A stretch of DNA of 64,000 nucleotides, taken from Ancylostoma caninum. Lineage: Eukaryota > Nematoda > Chromadorea > Rhabditida > Ancylostomatidae. The notes beneath the pieces are model-generated. The model saw only the letters and a program-made list of their open reading frames with translations, searched no databases and was not told the origin of the DNA. Shown in pieces: positions 13,984-29,199 of the stretch (its first letter is position 1; each line of letters opens with the position of its first letter). A program made the position numbers and the translations under genes. Where the stretch lies: assembly GCA_037903475.1 (NCBI GenBank), contig JBAJFG010000538.1:868001-932000 (forward strand), given 5' to 3'.

Positions 13984-15424
13984 GATAAAAATTTCGGTCT
14001 GTGGAAGTTATTGGATGCATACGAGCTTTCTCGTGTTAAGAGATCATCTCACATCAGCTACTTAAATGTTTTCACCGACTGCTTCTGCCATGCGGCTATG
14101 ATGTTGACGTTAGACATTTCCGTAATGTCTAATGACTATTTTCCTTAAAAAGAGCTGGCAACCGTTCCTAATTAAACTCACATGAGCGTAAATGCTAAGA
14201 AACGGCGACCATGCTACTTACTTCCAACTCACAGGCTTTGAAAGCAAACATAGTCAGCAGTTTTTCATAGATGTTATTGTTGTTTGCAGCCGACTGAGCT
14301 GCAACTGAAATACAAATTTCTACCAGTAAGCTGAAATACAAATTTCCATCCAACTATGTTTCCACTCAAGTTTCGGCTCTCTCAGCTCCTTGCGAGCGAT
14401 TTTGTTCGAGTGATACAGGAGTGAGGTTTAGATTACAAATTTGAATTTTTTTAGCGTGTTATCATCTAAACCATAAATAGAAGAAGGAGACACGTAGAAG
14501 AATGATCCACTCAATCTAAAGCAGAACTCCCAAACAAATGCATCTGTAGAAATTCAAACTGTTAAAGCGATAGAGATCATTGATGGGTGAAAAGAAATCT
14601 CCACAGATCACTGAACATCGAATGCTGGGTAGATGGTGGCTGTCACTGCTCTCCGAGCCGTTGTTTGTCTGAATCCGATGAATTCGCTTCGGAGCACACG
14701 TAGAAGACTGTTCTGAGCTTCTCACCCTGTTTCACTTCTTGCGAAAATTTTGGCCTTGTTAGGGATCAAACCTTGACACATGTGGCCGGTGGATTTTTAT
14801 GTTATGCTTTGCAAAATACATCGCAATTAAAGCTAAATGTGTCAAATTTGTCAGTTGGGCACTAGACCTTGCTAATGTTATGGATTTCAATTAGAATGCG
14901 GAGGAGTGCGAGGTGGGGGTGAGGATTTGTATGCAAAAGCTGAGAAATTGTGCGCAAACGGAGCCGACCGGTGGGAGTCACATTTTTCAACACCGATGCA
15001 GGAGGCGAGATGGGGGGTGAGGTGGTCTTGTGGGGGTCCGCTTTTTATCATCACCATATTCTTAGAGCGGGATGGCACCTGTTTTCCGAGTGTTATTGTA
15101 CTTCTGGAAAGTAACAGGAGTCCTGACGGGCGCTGTAATTTCACTCAATCCTAGGAATGCCTCAATTACTTGAACAGTTCGTTCTCAGTGACTGCGCATG
15201 GGCTGGCCGTGAACTGTCCCCATGCGCTTCCTGTATTATCCTCACAGATAAAGAGATGAAGAAATTCTTCACTTGAAGGCAATGATGCATATTTCCGAAA
15301 AGATTTGCAAAATCCGCCGGATTCTTACCCCTTGTCTATCTCCTCTCTGTGAGGAAAGATCCAAGAAATGGAACAAAATCTACTCTTTTCTGTATTTGCA
15401 GTCTGTCCTTGGTTTAGTGTGGAC
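13984..15424. other. No gene seen; open on both strands at 14887-15154
   Basis: The 14887-15154 stretch is open for 80-85 codons on both strands and is GC-richer than its surroundings. That pattern is more typical of a dispersed repeat than of a gene. Nothing else is supported. Confidence 0.4.
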
Positions 15425-15538
15425 CAGGGGTGTGCTGAAGTAAAATTTGAAATTCTATGTTCCTTAAAAAGGAAGTCCAAAGTTAGGGTGTAAACCGGAA
15501 AGCGTAATGGGAAAGACGGGAAGTTCTGCACACCCCTG
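15425..15538. mobile_element. Small hAT-like MITE
   Basis: Begins CAGGGGTGTGCTGAA and ends TTCTGCACACCCCTG, an inverted repeat with one mismatch over 15 bp. The CAGGG start is typical of hAT termini. The flanking 8-mers (15417-15424 and 15539-15546) match only weakly, so the target duplication is decayed or the assignment is wrong. Confidence 0.5.
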
Positions 15539-16766
15539 GTGCCTGGTGCGGACACAAACTTGTCTTCGTGTGCCAGAGGCTTTCATACTTGCCAAACGTC
15601 GCATCGCTACGCTTGCCAAAATGATTCAACGCTCAATGCTGAACCCACCATTCATTTGATGAAGTTTGGCAGCTCTCATGGGACTGACTATAGGGCCAGT
15701 TGACTGTTGCTATGCCGTCTGAGCTGTACCTTTTTCTACTTCGCAAGGTTTCACTTTTCTTCCCATCAATACAGGGGTAATTTCATTCAGGACTTTTTAT
15801 TGCATTTATAGTAATTTATATTTCAATTTGGTTCCTGTCGTTACGTAGTACTACTTTATGCACGCATCATTCATGTATGTAAGCTTCTGGAATTAAATGT
15901 ATTATTAGTCCTGTAAGTTTGCATTAAATCGCCAATTAGGCCATCTCCCTATCGCTCTATCAGAAAAAAATCTGATTACGACTGGACGAGTAAGCAATGC
16001 AAGCTCGTTTGCTCATCCATGAAAGTGCCAAAGATTGGCGTAAATTGGCTCCGTGTCCGCGCCGATCGCGACATACGAGCCAGCCGATTAGCATTCTCCG
16101 ATCTAATGGGTTAATTTGACGAGTGGTTGCTGTGACGCCACCTCCAATCACATCATCCGTTTCTACTTCAGAAAGCGTGCAGCTGTACAGGTCCTTTTAT
16201 AATTTTCCTTTTAATTGTTTAATCGCAGGTCTTCACTTGATCAACGACCGTCCCCCCCCCTAACTCTTCACTGCTTCCACTTCTTTACCCCCCCCCCCCT
16301 TCCCACTGCCACATTCTCTAATCTCCTTTGCCCCTCTCTTTCTCCGAACTTGCTGATTATGTCTGATGTAATGTCTATAACATGACTGAAGTACATACAT
16401 ATAGTATCTACATATGCAAGACGAAGCACTTCACTAATTGAGGAGAATAACGCCAGGATTTAGAGAGAGTCGAACTCGTCATCCATATAATACAATTTCA
16501 GAAAACATCGACGCTGGAGCGTCTTGTTGAGCCCGCCCGAGGTTCATTTTCGTTGCCACTAATAACCTTTGCAAAGTACAGAATGGTGTCGAAAATGCAT
16601 CGTTGAGAAGAAATGTAAATATAATAATTGAAGATTGCATGTAAAAAACGCAATCATTTGATGGCTCATACGGAGAGACGGTGTCATGGCTCGTCGGAGC
16701 ATTGGAAAATACTGTGATTTTGAAGTGAACGATTTTGATTTTGAAATGGACGCAGTCGATACCAAG
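15539..16766. other. No gene seen
   Basis: Contains C9 and C12 tracts at 16252-16260 and 16288-16299 inside a pyrimidine-rich block. Minus-strand open stretches at 16479-16784 show no domain. Confidence 0.5.
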
Positions 16767-16975
16767 CAGTGGCGGATGCAACACATAAAAATGTTATAAA
16801 AGTTAATTTTCGATTTTTCTTTGTATTATTATCCTCTCAATCATCTATTGTCAATAACCTAACATTCCATTTTTGTCATTTTTATTGTTTTTATGTCCCG
16901 TTGGAGTTTCCAAAATGGTGGAGACCCCACTTTTTCCACATCCCCCCCCTCCCAGTTTTTCCACGTCCCCCACTG
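16767..16975. mobile_element. hAT-type MITE with intact 8-bp target duplication
   Basis: Begins CAGTGGCGGATGC and ends with CCCCCACTG, so the termini are CAGTGG...CCACTG. It is flanked on both sides by the exact 8-mer ATACCAAG (16759-16766 and 16976-16983). An 8-bp duplication with CA..TG termini is diagnostic of the hAT superfamily. The element is 209 bp, AT-rich inside with C-rich ends, and encodes no protein. A related copy is at 18274-18556. Confidence 0.9.
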
Positions 16976-17735
16976 ATACCAAGGCATAGACATAAGATTC
17001 TGCACACTCAAAAAGGATAATATATCCACTTTCTATCCAATGGTTCCGCTTCTCTATGCTACCAGATGGTTTTTTAAAGCACGATTGGGGATTTGGTGAA
17101 TTTCCCACCAATTTCCTATCTAAATTGTGGGAAAATGTAGAAAGCTTCTATAGCTATATTCTGATATTCAATAGGAAATTCAACTCTCTATTCCCAAATA
17201 CTTCGCTGTCACATCAGAAAAGGGCCTACTTGATTCTCAGCACTTTGCAAAAATTCGATGTTCTCAATTATTCTGCTTGCTAAATTGACATTTTGCCTAC
17301 TATCTGGAAAATTTCCCATGAAACTAACAATATTCGAGACTCGTAGTCCAACATGCTTCATTGTGACGATAACTACCCGGTGCACTGGAAGGGCAGAATT
17401 CCCGCTCGCATCTACATAGATGTACTTTCACATGAGCACTAGTGGACGCGCTGTTACGCCGATTTATTCATCACCGCACTTCTTGCATCTTGATTATGTA
17501 GACCACAGTCTTTCTTGCGTAATCTTCTTGCCATCCATCTGGACAAACGACACGGTCCAGAGTCATGCAAAAACAGTCACAAAGACGATTTCAGACGGGT
17601 GGTCTTTTGAGATTGTGTGGGGCAAGACTGCAGGAGCAGACATTACCGTGCAATAGCTGTCCTTGCAGTGCTTATCTCATCAGATGTGAATGGAAAGTAG
17701 AAGGGTGTATTACTTCAAGTTCGTTAGTTTCCTAC
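16976..17735. other. No gene seen
   Basis: Short overlapping open stretches only; no domain, splice structure or repeat recognised. Confidence 0.4.
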
Positions 17736-17739
17736 TTAA

Positions 17740-18152
17740 AGGCAGTGGCCCACCTCGTTTCGTGAATTGGAGTTACTAACATATCTTGGACCTTCTGCCC
17801 ACGTTGATCCCAGTAGTGTACATCAACAGGCTCAAAAGTGACGAAAGCCTCGTTTTTGAAAGGGTCAAAATGGCCACATTTTTGGAGCCCGGAGGGGATC
17901 GCTCCAAGCTGTGCTGGCTGCCTGCCACGGCTACAGCGTTGGCCAACGAGTCTTGGCGTGTTCAATCGATAAGATCAACAGCTTCACACTCACTTCACAC
18001 GTCAACTCGGGTTGGCAAACTGTTACAGACCCCTTCCCAGAAGAAGGGTTTATAGACCATTTTGAGACAATTTATGTATACCGCTGGAATCAGAAGAGCA
18101 GATGCAGAATCTGCTGTTAGCTCAACCACGATAATGAGGTGCGCCCCTGCCT
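17740..18152. mobile_element. TTAA-target palindromic MITE (piggyBac-like)
   Basis: The element begins AGGCAG and ends CTGCCT and is flanked by TTAA at 17736-17739 and 18153-18156. The first and last 30 bp are inverted copies (a GGCAG..GGC.CACCTC..TT.CGTG pattern). Partial inverted similarity runs much further in, for example a GTACATCAACAGGCTCAAAA block pairing with the region around 18060-18090. A diverged copy in the opposite orientation lies at about 27.9-28.3 kb. TTAA duplication is the piggyBac hallmark; no transposase is present. Confidence 0.75.
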
Positions 18153-18273
18153 TTAAAGTTTTGGATTGTTATTGTGCATAGGCGGATCTTTGGGTTCGTG
18201 GTCATTGGACATTGCTATTCCTCTCGCCAGCTCCAGCGATTCCCTCTCCCGTTCCGCCCTCGTACAGACACAA

Positions 18274-18556
18274 CAGTGGCGGACGCAGGGGTTGGAGGGG
18301 GAGGGAGCGGCCTCCCCCTCGAGAATGGATTGCAAAATTTTCGAAATTACTTCACAATACCAACAAAAATTTTGTATTAGTTGATTTTTAGTTGCTTATT
18401 TTTACTATTATTTTTAGTATAATTTTCGTTTATTATTTATTATCATAATCAATATTTTTATTAATTTTATTTTCCATCCGAGTCCCCGAAGCGGCGGAGA
18501 CTCCACTTTTTTCCCACGCCCCTCCCCCTCCCCCTCCCGCCCACTTTCTTCCACTG
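18274..18556. mobile_element. hAT-type MITE, second copy of the 16767 family
   Basis: Begins CAGTGGCGGACGCAGGGG and ends in C-rich sequence with CCACTG, with an AT-rich core, exactly the plan of 16767-16975. The internal block GTCCCCGAAGCGGCGGAGAC parallels GTTTCCAAAATGGTGGAGAC of the first copy. Flanking 8-mers agree at only about five positions, so the target duplication has decayed or one end was lost. Confidence 0.7.
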
Positions 18557-20060
18557 AGAAATACATAGTTTTGGAAATATTCCGCAGCAATAATTTGCTT
18601 TGATTTTATTTGTGTCGGGTGTGTCTTTACTCTTGAGTTGGTCCAACAATTTATTTATTTACTTGTACCTGGGTAAACCATGCATAACGATGAAAATATA
18701 AGTAAGAAAAAAAAAAGAACAAAACACGACAACTAAACGAAACAACTGAGACTCTACTGATTGATAATAAACTACCAGTTTGCAGATTCTTTCAGGAACT
18801 AGTCCACTAGTCCTTCGAATAATGCTTGAAAGCATGGAAGAACGCTTTTTTTTTTGAGAATTTTAGAAAAGCAGAACCATCTTTCTGTGTGAAGAAAGAA
18901 GACCATAGAGAGCTCACTGCTGTCTGAAATTTGATCTTGAATGAATCGCAGCAATTCTCAACATCTACACAACTTCCTAGTGGTAACGTTAACGCTACTT
19001 GATTCTACATTAGCGATTGCTCTTTGGAACTTTGACGTCCCTTTCAAATATGGATTTGAATAATAGGTGCGCTCTCCACTCACGAACGACGCACACTCTG
19101 TAACATCAGAAGCGGAACACAACGCAGAAGCTTCTGAAAGCATCTTTTCACCGTAATATTTTCTTTTGTGATTTTATATTCCATCAGCGCCTGTCCTCAA
19201 CATACATCACCTCGCGTCATTTTGTTGAAAAAGTGAAAGCTCAGAAGAGAAGAGCACTGTGAAAGTGAATTAGATGCTGCCCTCTCTATTTCATATGAGA
19301 ATTCCTGTGCAATAGCACTTTGACTCAGTTGTGGTAAATTTTTCAAAGAGTTTACCTTAAGGAATTCAAAGACTTCGAAGTTTGAAGGTCAAATGTCTTG
19401 AAAATTCATGAGCGTTCTCGTCCACACATATAGAACTTCAAATCCAGTACTTTTTTTTACCGATTACGATTTTCACAAGTGCGAAGAAGTGGATATTTGT
19501 CTATGTACTTTCAGTTTTTTTCTTGACAGTTCATGGGACCTCTCCTTTTTAGGGAAGAGGGAAAGGCAGGTTCCTGGTCTTCCCGTTTCTCAGCCGTTTT
19601 CTCTGGCTTCTCTTGCTCGTGTTTTGCTATTTTTTAGATAGGCTCACATTTGGCTTAGTTTCTTCTTCCATCTCGTTAATGTTTTTCAAGCGCACGTAAA
19701 GCATAATAAAGTTAAAATAAAGGCATTAATTTTGTATAAAAATCGTGACAATCATTCCCAAACCACTACTACAACACTACTATAATAAAACCAAAGTCCT
19801 CTCAGAAACTGAGATGATCTTCGATGACGCACTCGGTTTCTATTCATATTTTTTTCTTAGCAAATAAAGGAGAAATATCCATTGCTCACGTCATTTTTTT
19901 TTTGAATTCTAAAGGCTTATCTATCCCTATTTTTCCAGATGTGTCCGATAAGTACTTTCTGGTATCACTCACGCATCATTCTTTGTTCTCACCGACTCAT
20001 TACTCGCTATTTCTAGTGTCGTCTCCATAAACACCAGTTCTTCTTCGAAAATCCAAGTTT
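18557..20060. other. Upstream region of the secreted-peptide gene
   Basis: No coding sequence is supported. It presumably contains the promoter of the gene starting at 20064, but no specific site can be named. An acceptor-like AAGTTTCAG ends at 20063, directly before the start codon. Confidence 0.4.
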
Positions 20061-20063
20061 CAG
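20058..20063 (+). promoter_or_regulatory. Probable trans-splice acceptor before the start codon
   Basis: TTTCAG lies immediately 5' of ATG at 20064. In nematodes an acceptor abutting the start codon usually marks spliced-leader addition, but an ordinary 5' UTR intron cannot be excluded. Confidence 0.45.
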
Positions 20064-23148
<3,085 letters not shown>

Positions 23149-24734
23149 AGAAGCGCAGTTTTGCTATTGTTCACAGTCAGCCACACTCCAACAAATAATA
23201 TTGTTCTTCATAGTCTCATCTCGTACTGCGGCATCAGTAAACTGTTAGCTTCAAGATTTATGTTCTGCATTTTCAAAAAGCTGTGATGTTTCTGTTGCTC
23301 AAAGATGTCTTTAAAAACAATGCGCTGGAAAAGTGAAAAGTTTCGAAATAGCGTGGCAAGTGAAATTTCCGAGGCCCATGTCGGTGTCATCTTCAACATG
23401 TTACCGTGAAAATTCATCCCCAGTGAAAACGTAATAAAAGTTAACAAAACATATATTGATAAAAGGAGAAAAAGAGGTCAAGAAAAAAATTTGAATGGGT
23501 GAAAATTGGTATCACCGAGACCATGGAGTAGCCGTGGTTCTTCTCTCCCTGTTTCTTATAAATCGCTTTCATGTAAAACAGCAGGTAGTGAGAGATACCC
23601 AACCAGTTAGACTCTGCTTGATGATTTTTCGGATTCCGCAGTAAAAATTGTCACGACATCGCGCAATTCTCGAGAATGAAATTTAAGGTCGACTGCTTCA
23701 AAGCGAATGCCTCCTACAGAATACTTTTGATTCTAAAATACCTCAAACCTTTCTCTATTTGACAGTCAGAAGTGCCATGGCAAAGCATGGGTTTCTGGCG
23801 GAGAAATAATTGAGCGAATGTAGTCCAATAGCTTATTCCTCCTCCTCTTCCCCCCTCCCCCCTCGAGATTTGAACTTTTGTCTCCAAGCAGCTAGAGCTA
23901 AAGGAATAAACGAGTGTGGGCTACCTTATAAAGGGATTTTTCCTGATAAAATTAGCGCATCCAGAGCAAATTGGCGTAGTCATACCTGTCCCCCATGTTG
24001 TTGCCATTGACTCGGCATCATCTTCACTTACGATACCCTCACTAAGTTTATTAAAAATGAACGTTCAAAAACAAAAGAAGAGTTGTACTCTTTTTGCTTT
24101 AGGGCTACTCTTGTAACGAAATGATCCACGGCCAAACCAAGTGCCAAGAACACTAGTGGACTGGGTCATCACACCCCATGAAATCACTTGCGAATCTCTA
24201 GTTTAAACATTGGTTTTCAAGAGTTTTCCGTCCTGCCCTGATTCTGCCGCACATCGCCGCGAAATGATGCACTTCGCGAAATGTTCGAACTCGGTTGAGA
24301 AAGGAAATTTTTCCATGCTTCCCTTGAGGATTCCTTACAGGCTCTTACACGGGGTCTTGAAACGAGCTTTCTAGAAAAGTTGGTGAGTTCGAGAATTCTT
24401 GGCTTCTGACAACGCGGCGTAAATCACCGTAGCACAGCGTCAAACGTATGATACATGAGTGGGATCGAATCACAATTTTGAGAGTAAGCTCCATACTCCA
24501 CGAGCCGTTCAATCAGCGCTGCTGCAGATCTACTAGTCTTTATTTTATTATAGTTCGCAATGCGGACTCATTGTTGTGAGATGTGAAAATCTCAATATTG
24601 AGCGTGCTTCAACTAACCAATAAGTTCACCTCTTCACCCAGCATCCCCATTCCTTGGCTCGTCCCAATTCCTTCGTTGGAACTGCAATATTTTCTCCGGA
24701 TTTTTTCACCAGATTTCAACAATTATCTGCGGCA
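23149..24734. other. 3' flank and intergenic sequence, no gene seen
   Basis: Contains the probable 3' UTR of the secreted-peptide gene. The remainder has no supported exon. A C-rich block lies near 23850. Confidence 0.4.
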
Positions 24735-26200
24735 GGCCTAGAAGAGCGCTGACGAGATGATGCTGTGAGTTGCGAAGGGCGCAGGAAACCTGCATTGCAT
24801 GAGGATTTTTGTGAAGGGGTCTCCCGAGTTTAGAAGGACGGAGGGAGCCCTCGAATAGTGACTGCTTTAATGAGTGAACCTCTCTGATTTGAGAAGGTCA
24901 AAGAGAATCCGCGCTGCATGAGGAATTTAGGTGGAGGGTGCTCTGAGTCGAAAAGGCTGGAGTAAACCCGTCTTGCATGGAACTTCAATGGACTCTGATG
25001 TTCATTGGCGATTCATTCGGCGAGGTTTGTTTTAAATTAGGAATTTAGAATTTAAGAGGAAGTTTTTCTGAGTTTCGAAGGTTGGAGGGCACCCACACTG
25101 CATGATTATTTTTGTGAAGGGGTGCTCTGATTTGAGAAGGCCGGAGGGCCCCCGCGTTGCATGGGGAATTTAGGGGGAGGGTGCTCTGAGTCGAGAAGGC
25201 TGGAGTAAACCCAGCTTGCTTGATATTTCAATGGACGGATCCTCCGAGTTGAGAAGGCCTGAGGGAACCGCAATGCATGAGTATTTTTGTGAAGGGGTCA
25301 TCCGAGTTTAGAAGGCCGGAGGACACCCGCTTTACATGGGGAGTTTAGGGAGTGAGTGTTCTGAGTTAAATCCGCCTTGCTTGGGAATTTCTATAAAGGC
25401 GTCCTTCGATTTTAGAAGGCAGGAGGAGATCCGCTCTGCATGAGGATTCCGAGGAGTGCATCCTCTGAGCTGGGAAATATGCAGGGAATCCGCTTTGCAT
25501 GGGAATTCCTATGAATGGGTTCTCCGAGTTTAGAAGGCCAGAGGGCACCTGCGTTGCATGAGGAATTTGGAAAATGAGGAATTTAGGGAGAGGGTGCTCT
25601 GAGTTGAGAACGCTGGAGTAAACCTGCCTTGGTTGGTATGTCAATGGAGGTATCTTCCGAGTTGAGAAGGTCGGAGGCACATTGCATGGGGATTTCTATG
25701 AATGATCCCTCCCAATTCAGATGGGCGACGGACACCGGTGTTGCATGAAGAATTTGGGGCAAGTGTGCTCTGAGTTGCAAAAGCTGCAAGGCACCCGCTT
25801 TGAGGGACTCAAGGAGAGGATGCTCTAGGCTGCAGGGAACCTGCTTTGCATGATATCTTCCGATTTGAGAATGCCAGATAGAACCCGCGTTTTATGAGCG
25901 CTTTAGTGGGCGCACCTCTCCCTCTCAGATTTGAGAAGGTCGAAAGGAATCCACGTCGAATAATTATCATGCTTAAGGGGGAGTGGACAGGGGAGGTGCT
26001 CCAAATTGGAAAGGTTGGAGGGAATCCGCGTTGCATGAGGATTTCAATGAAGGGATTGTCCGAGTTGAGAAGGCCGGAGGAAACACCAAACATTAACGTT
26101 AAAGTTAAAAACCGACTTGCATGAGGAACTCGGAAAAAGCCCGCGTTTCATGAGTGTTTCAGTGAGTGGACCTTTCAGATTTGAGAGAGTCGAAGTAGTC
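24735..26200 (+). repeat. Minisatellite B, about 59-60 bp unit
   Basis: A diverged tandem array whose unit carries GAGTTGAGAAGGCCGGAGGG, an ACCCGC.TTGCATGAGGA block and a TT..G.GAAGGGG/AGGGTGCTC block. The AGAAGG word recurs at about 24832, 24892 and 24951 and then repeatedly at a similar step. One interruption lies at about 24990-25060. Degenerate units may continue to about 26850. Open stretches on the minus strand follow the repeat and carry no recognisable domain. Confidence 0.85.
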
Positions 26201-27915
26201 GCGTCGCATAAATATTCTTCTGCAAGAAGGAGTGTGGGACCCATTCGAAATGAAATACATTGTTTTAGCTTTTCAGTGGCTCTTCCTGGCACACCACGCG
26301 CAAGGCACAGATGCTGAAAATACCAGTGTCTGGTCGGATATGCTTTTATTTAGCTGTTAAGCTTGATGTTTCCCAGTAAAAGATTAAGTCAGAGGAATGA
26401 GAAGTTTCAAATGGTATGAAAAGCGTGCTGATAACCTACCAAAGGAGCAGAGAAATAGTGATGTAAGCTTATGAACTTATTTTCGCACCCACTGCTGGTG
26501 CAACCCTCCAGAATGAAGGCACGCGAGATTTGTTTCACGCCAAGCGCATGATGCTGTGAAACATCTGAAGCCACATTTACAATTACGTGGAGAGTGTATA
26601 GGGCATTCGGAAAGGAGTCGGTACTGGTGCATTCACGGACTGGAGCTGAATGGTGCGATTTTGCACTATCAAGCATGCTTGATATTGATTGAAACTGGCC
26701 GCATATCAGTCCATGATCCTTCCACCAATACCGACTGCCGGTTGAATGGGCTGTAGTGATCCCGTTGTGCATGACTTCATCGAGGAGGTGGGCTCCGGAT
26801 CTGAGGTGGTCAAAAGGAAGCCGCCTTGCGTGAGGTGATGACGGACTGGATCTATTGAGATGAGAGGGACACAGCGGGCGCGCGACGCTATGAAACATCA
26901 GGTGCTGCACGAAACGTGAATCATGGACCGTCTTAGAGAAGAGAAGCTCGGTTTTGCGCCACAAAAACAAGCGATGCTGTATGCTTAACCCGGCAGCATG
27001 AGAAATAAGTTACAAGTAAAGAGTTGGCTCAACTCGCAATGCAAAGGCGTTTTGAAACGTGTAAAGCGGATTTGAGATGAGGCTGAAAAATGATTGAGGA
27101 AGTGTTTGCCCTGTTATGGATGAGCAAAAGGGCAAAGTATTCTTCTCTCGTGATGTGGGAGGGACCAATAATCCCTTTAGTTGGAGGAAAGACCAAGAAT
27201 AATTCCAAGGTAATGTAAGTAAAGGAATACGCCACTCAGTGCAGCGGTTCACTCCGGATACGAGGCACAGATGTTTTCGTATTTGTATCGTGTTTTCATT
27301 TGATTAGAAGAGATTCTCAGACGAGCCAGACGTATCCGGACGGCAGTTTACAACTTGAACAGTAGTCATTTGTCAAACTGGCAAGTGACACTGTCAGTCG
27401 AAGTACGTAATTTGACTTGACTTGACTGTGGTAGACTCCTACCTCCTACTCATGTCATCGTTTAATTCTTGGATAACAGCAAGAGGCATGATGTTAGTAT
27501 TCTTGGATATCAGCAAGAGGCATGATGTTAGTATTTGAAGACAGACTAAATGAGTAGGGCACCTTGGTTAAATTTGAAACCGGAGTGCGCAAATAAGCTG
27601 AACCGAGCTGGAGCAAACATTCTTCTCTAAGTTGGGAAATTAAGAGAGTATCTATTGCTTCCTGAAATGCGACTATGCTTACATTAGCGTCTGGATTGAT
27701 CAAACGCTGAAAATGCAATGTGTTGTAATAAGACAGTGATTTCAAACGAGAACAAAACCATCAGATCTACTCAAAAGACGCAACAACCTTGAATTCCCGT
27801 GATTCCCATAACAGCTGAACGGACGAGGGATACAGTCGTGAAAAAATAAAAGCGCGAGAATTAGACAGCGCATTGAGGATTTCGTGGTGTGACTAGCGTA
27901 GTCCGCTGGCAGTCC
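26200..27915. other. No supported gene; 187-codon minus-strand open stretch
   Basis: The longest open stretch, 26407-26970 on the minus strand, is His/Ser-rich, has no recognisable domain and partly overlaps degenerate minisatellite-like sequence, so I do not call it a gene. A 27-bp direct duplication (CAGCAAGAGGCATGATG words) lies at about 27477-27533. Confidence 0.4.
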
Positions 27916-28310
27916 CGTAGCCTACGAGTGAGAAGTGTTTACATGGTTTTCGGGCAACACAGTATACGGGGCAGGGTCACCACTCTCCTCCATTCCTGCG
28001 TGGAACAGACAAGCACGGCATTCTAGCGAACTCGATGGATAACTCCGCGAACACATTATAGGCAGTGTGTCATCTCGTTTTCGTGTCTGAGCTTTAAGAT
28101 TCTGAATCTCCCTGCTAAGCTGAATCCAACGGTGTACATAAAATGTTACAAAACGGTCTTTTAACCCATTTTTAAAGCCTTTCTCGAGAAGGGATTCGGA
28201 ACAGTTTGTCGAGCCGAGTGGGCGCGTGATGCCGTTGATCTTACCGACACTTCCAGACGTGTTGGTCAACGCTGCAGCCGTGGTGGGCAGCCAGCACAGT
28301 TACGGACCGC
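27915..28310 (-). mobile_element. Second copy of the 17.7 kb palindromic MITE family
   Basis: Read on the minus strand, CTGTGCTGGCTGCC, GCAGCGTTG, AAGATCAACGGC, the ACAAACTGTT block and the TGTACACCGTTGGATTCAGC block follow the same order as 17908-18110 on the plus strand. The ends are too diverged to define target sites. A minus-strand open stretch of 115 codons is probably fortuitous. Confidence 0.6.
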
Positions 28311-28754
28311 TCCGCCCAAGTGGTCCGTGAACTGCACTTTCGGACCCTCCAAATACGTGGTTTTCGTCATTTGTATGAACTTTTACGTGCATCATTGAAA
28401 TCAGCGTGATGAGCAGATCTAAAGACAGCTAGGTTGAGGACAACTAAACTGCTCTGCCTTCTTGGCAGCTGAGTATCATGCTACATAATAGCGGGCTTAG
28501 TCTGTCTGTATATGCGTACGTGTGTATGTGCCAAGGCGTTACGAAATTTTACGATTGATGATGATTTTATGAGTGATGATGATTATCAGATCATATAAAA
28601 GAGCAGAAATGATTGTGGTATGGTGTAGTAGGGCGGGGAGGAGACGAAGGAATAGATCCGGAGATGTGCAAAGGATACAGCGAGTTGCAGTAATGCAAAG
28701 GCGTTTTCGAACAGGTCTATCAGTAGAGGAGGAGTGTGCTGGAACCCAGAAGTA

Positions 28755-28860
28755 GGGAAACGTCCATGTCCACCGCTGTGATAAGGGTGCGCAAGCACCC
28801 CAACGTGGGTTAAGCGGGTCCATCGCTGTGATATCCGCCGACGTCTGTCCGTATCGTTTA
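28755..28860 (-). repeat. Diverged 48-bp-type units, inverted
   Basis: Two GTCCA(C/T)CGCTGTGATA words spaced about 58 bp apart, with GGGTGCGC between them, match the complement of the 20934-21050 repeat unit. Confidence 0.5.
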
Positions 28861-28964
28861 AAGACTAGCGCCCCTACGGGTGTGGCAGCCACTTGAGGTT
28901 TGTGTTAAGCCTTCAAACTTCCATACCATACGAGATCAGGTCTCTTCACGACTTCCACTACATA

Positions 28965-29121
28965 CAAAGAACTCCAAACGGACGCAGTCAAGAGTCGAGA
29001 CCGCGGCGCGGCTCTCTTGGGCAGAGTCACGGGAGCTCAACATAGTGTGCGCCTGCGTCTCTGCCCAAGAGAGCCGCGCCGCGGTCTCGACTCTTGTCTA
29101 CGTACGTTTGGAGTTTCCTAT
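28965..29121. repeat. Large palindrome with perfect 38-bp arms
   Basis: Arms at 28989-29026 and 29059-29096 are perfect reverse complements over 38 bp and very GC-rich (core GACCGCGGCGCGGCTCTC), around a 32-nt loop. Imperfect pairing extends outward through an ACTCCAAACG / CGTTTGGAGT pair. A related copy that has lost the outer part of its left arm is at 31579-31690, so this is a dispersed hairpin element. Confidence 0.9.
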
Positions 29122-29199
29122 ATACGCACTAACGTACAATGGCGGCCACATATTCAGCACGCTACCAATTTTGGGAGATTGAATGATGAAGATATAAAA

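Noticed and set aside
26250..26360. Short plus-strand frame MKYIVLAFQWLFLAHHAQG that looks like a signal peptide
   Set aside because: Stops after 36 codons, has only weak donor options and no partner exon; it lies at the edge of the minisatellite.
26407..26970. 187-codon minus-strand open frame
   Set aside because: No recognisable domain, no splice signals needed or found, and it partly follows degenerate minisatellite-like sequence; length alone is not sufficient in this composition.
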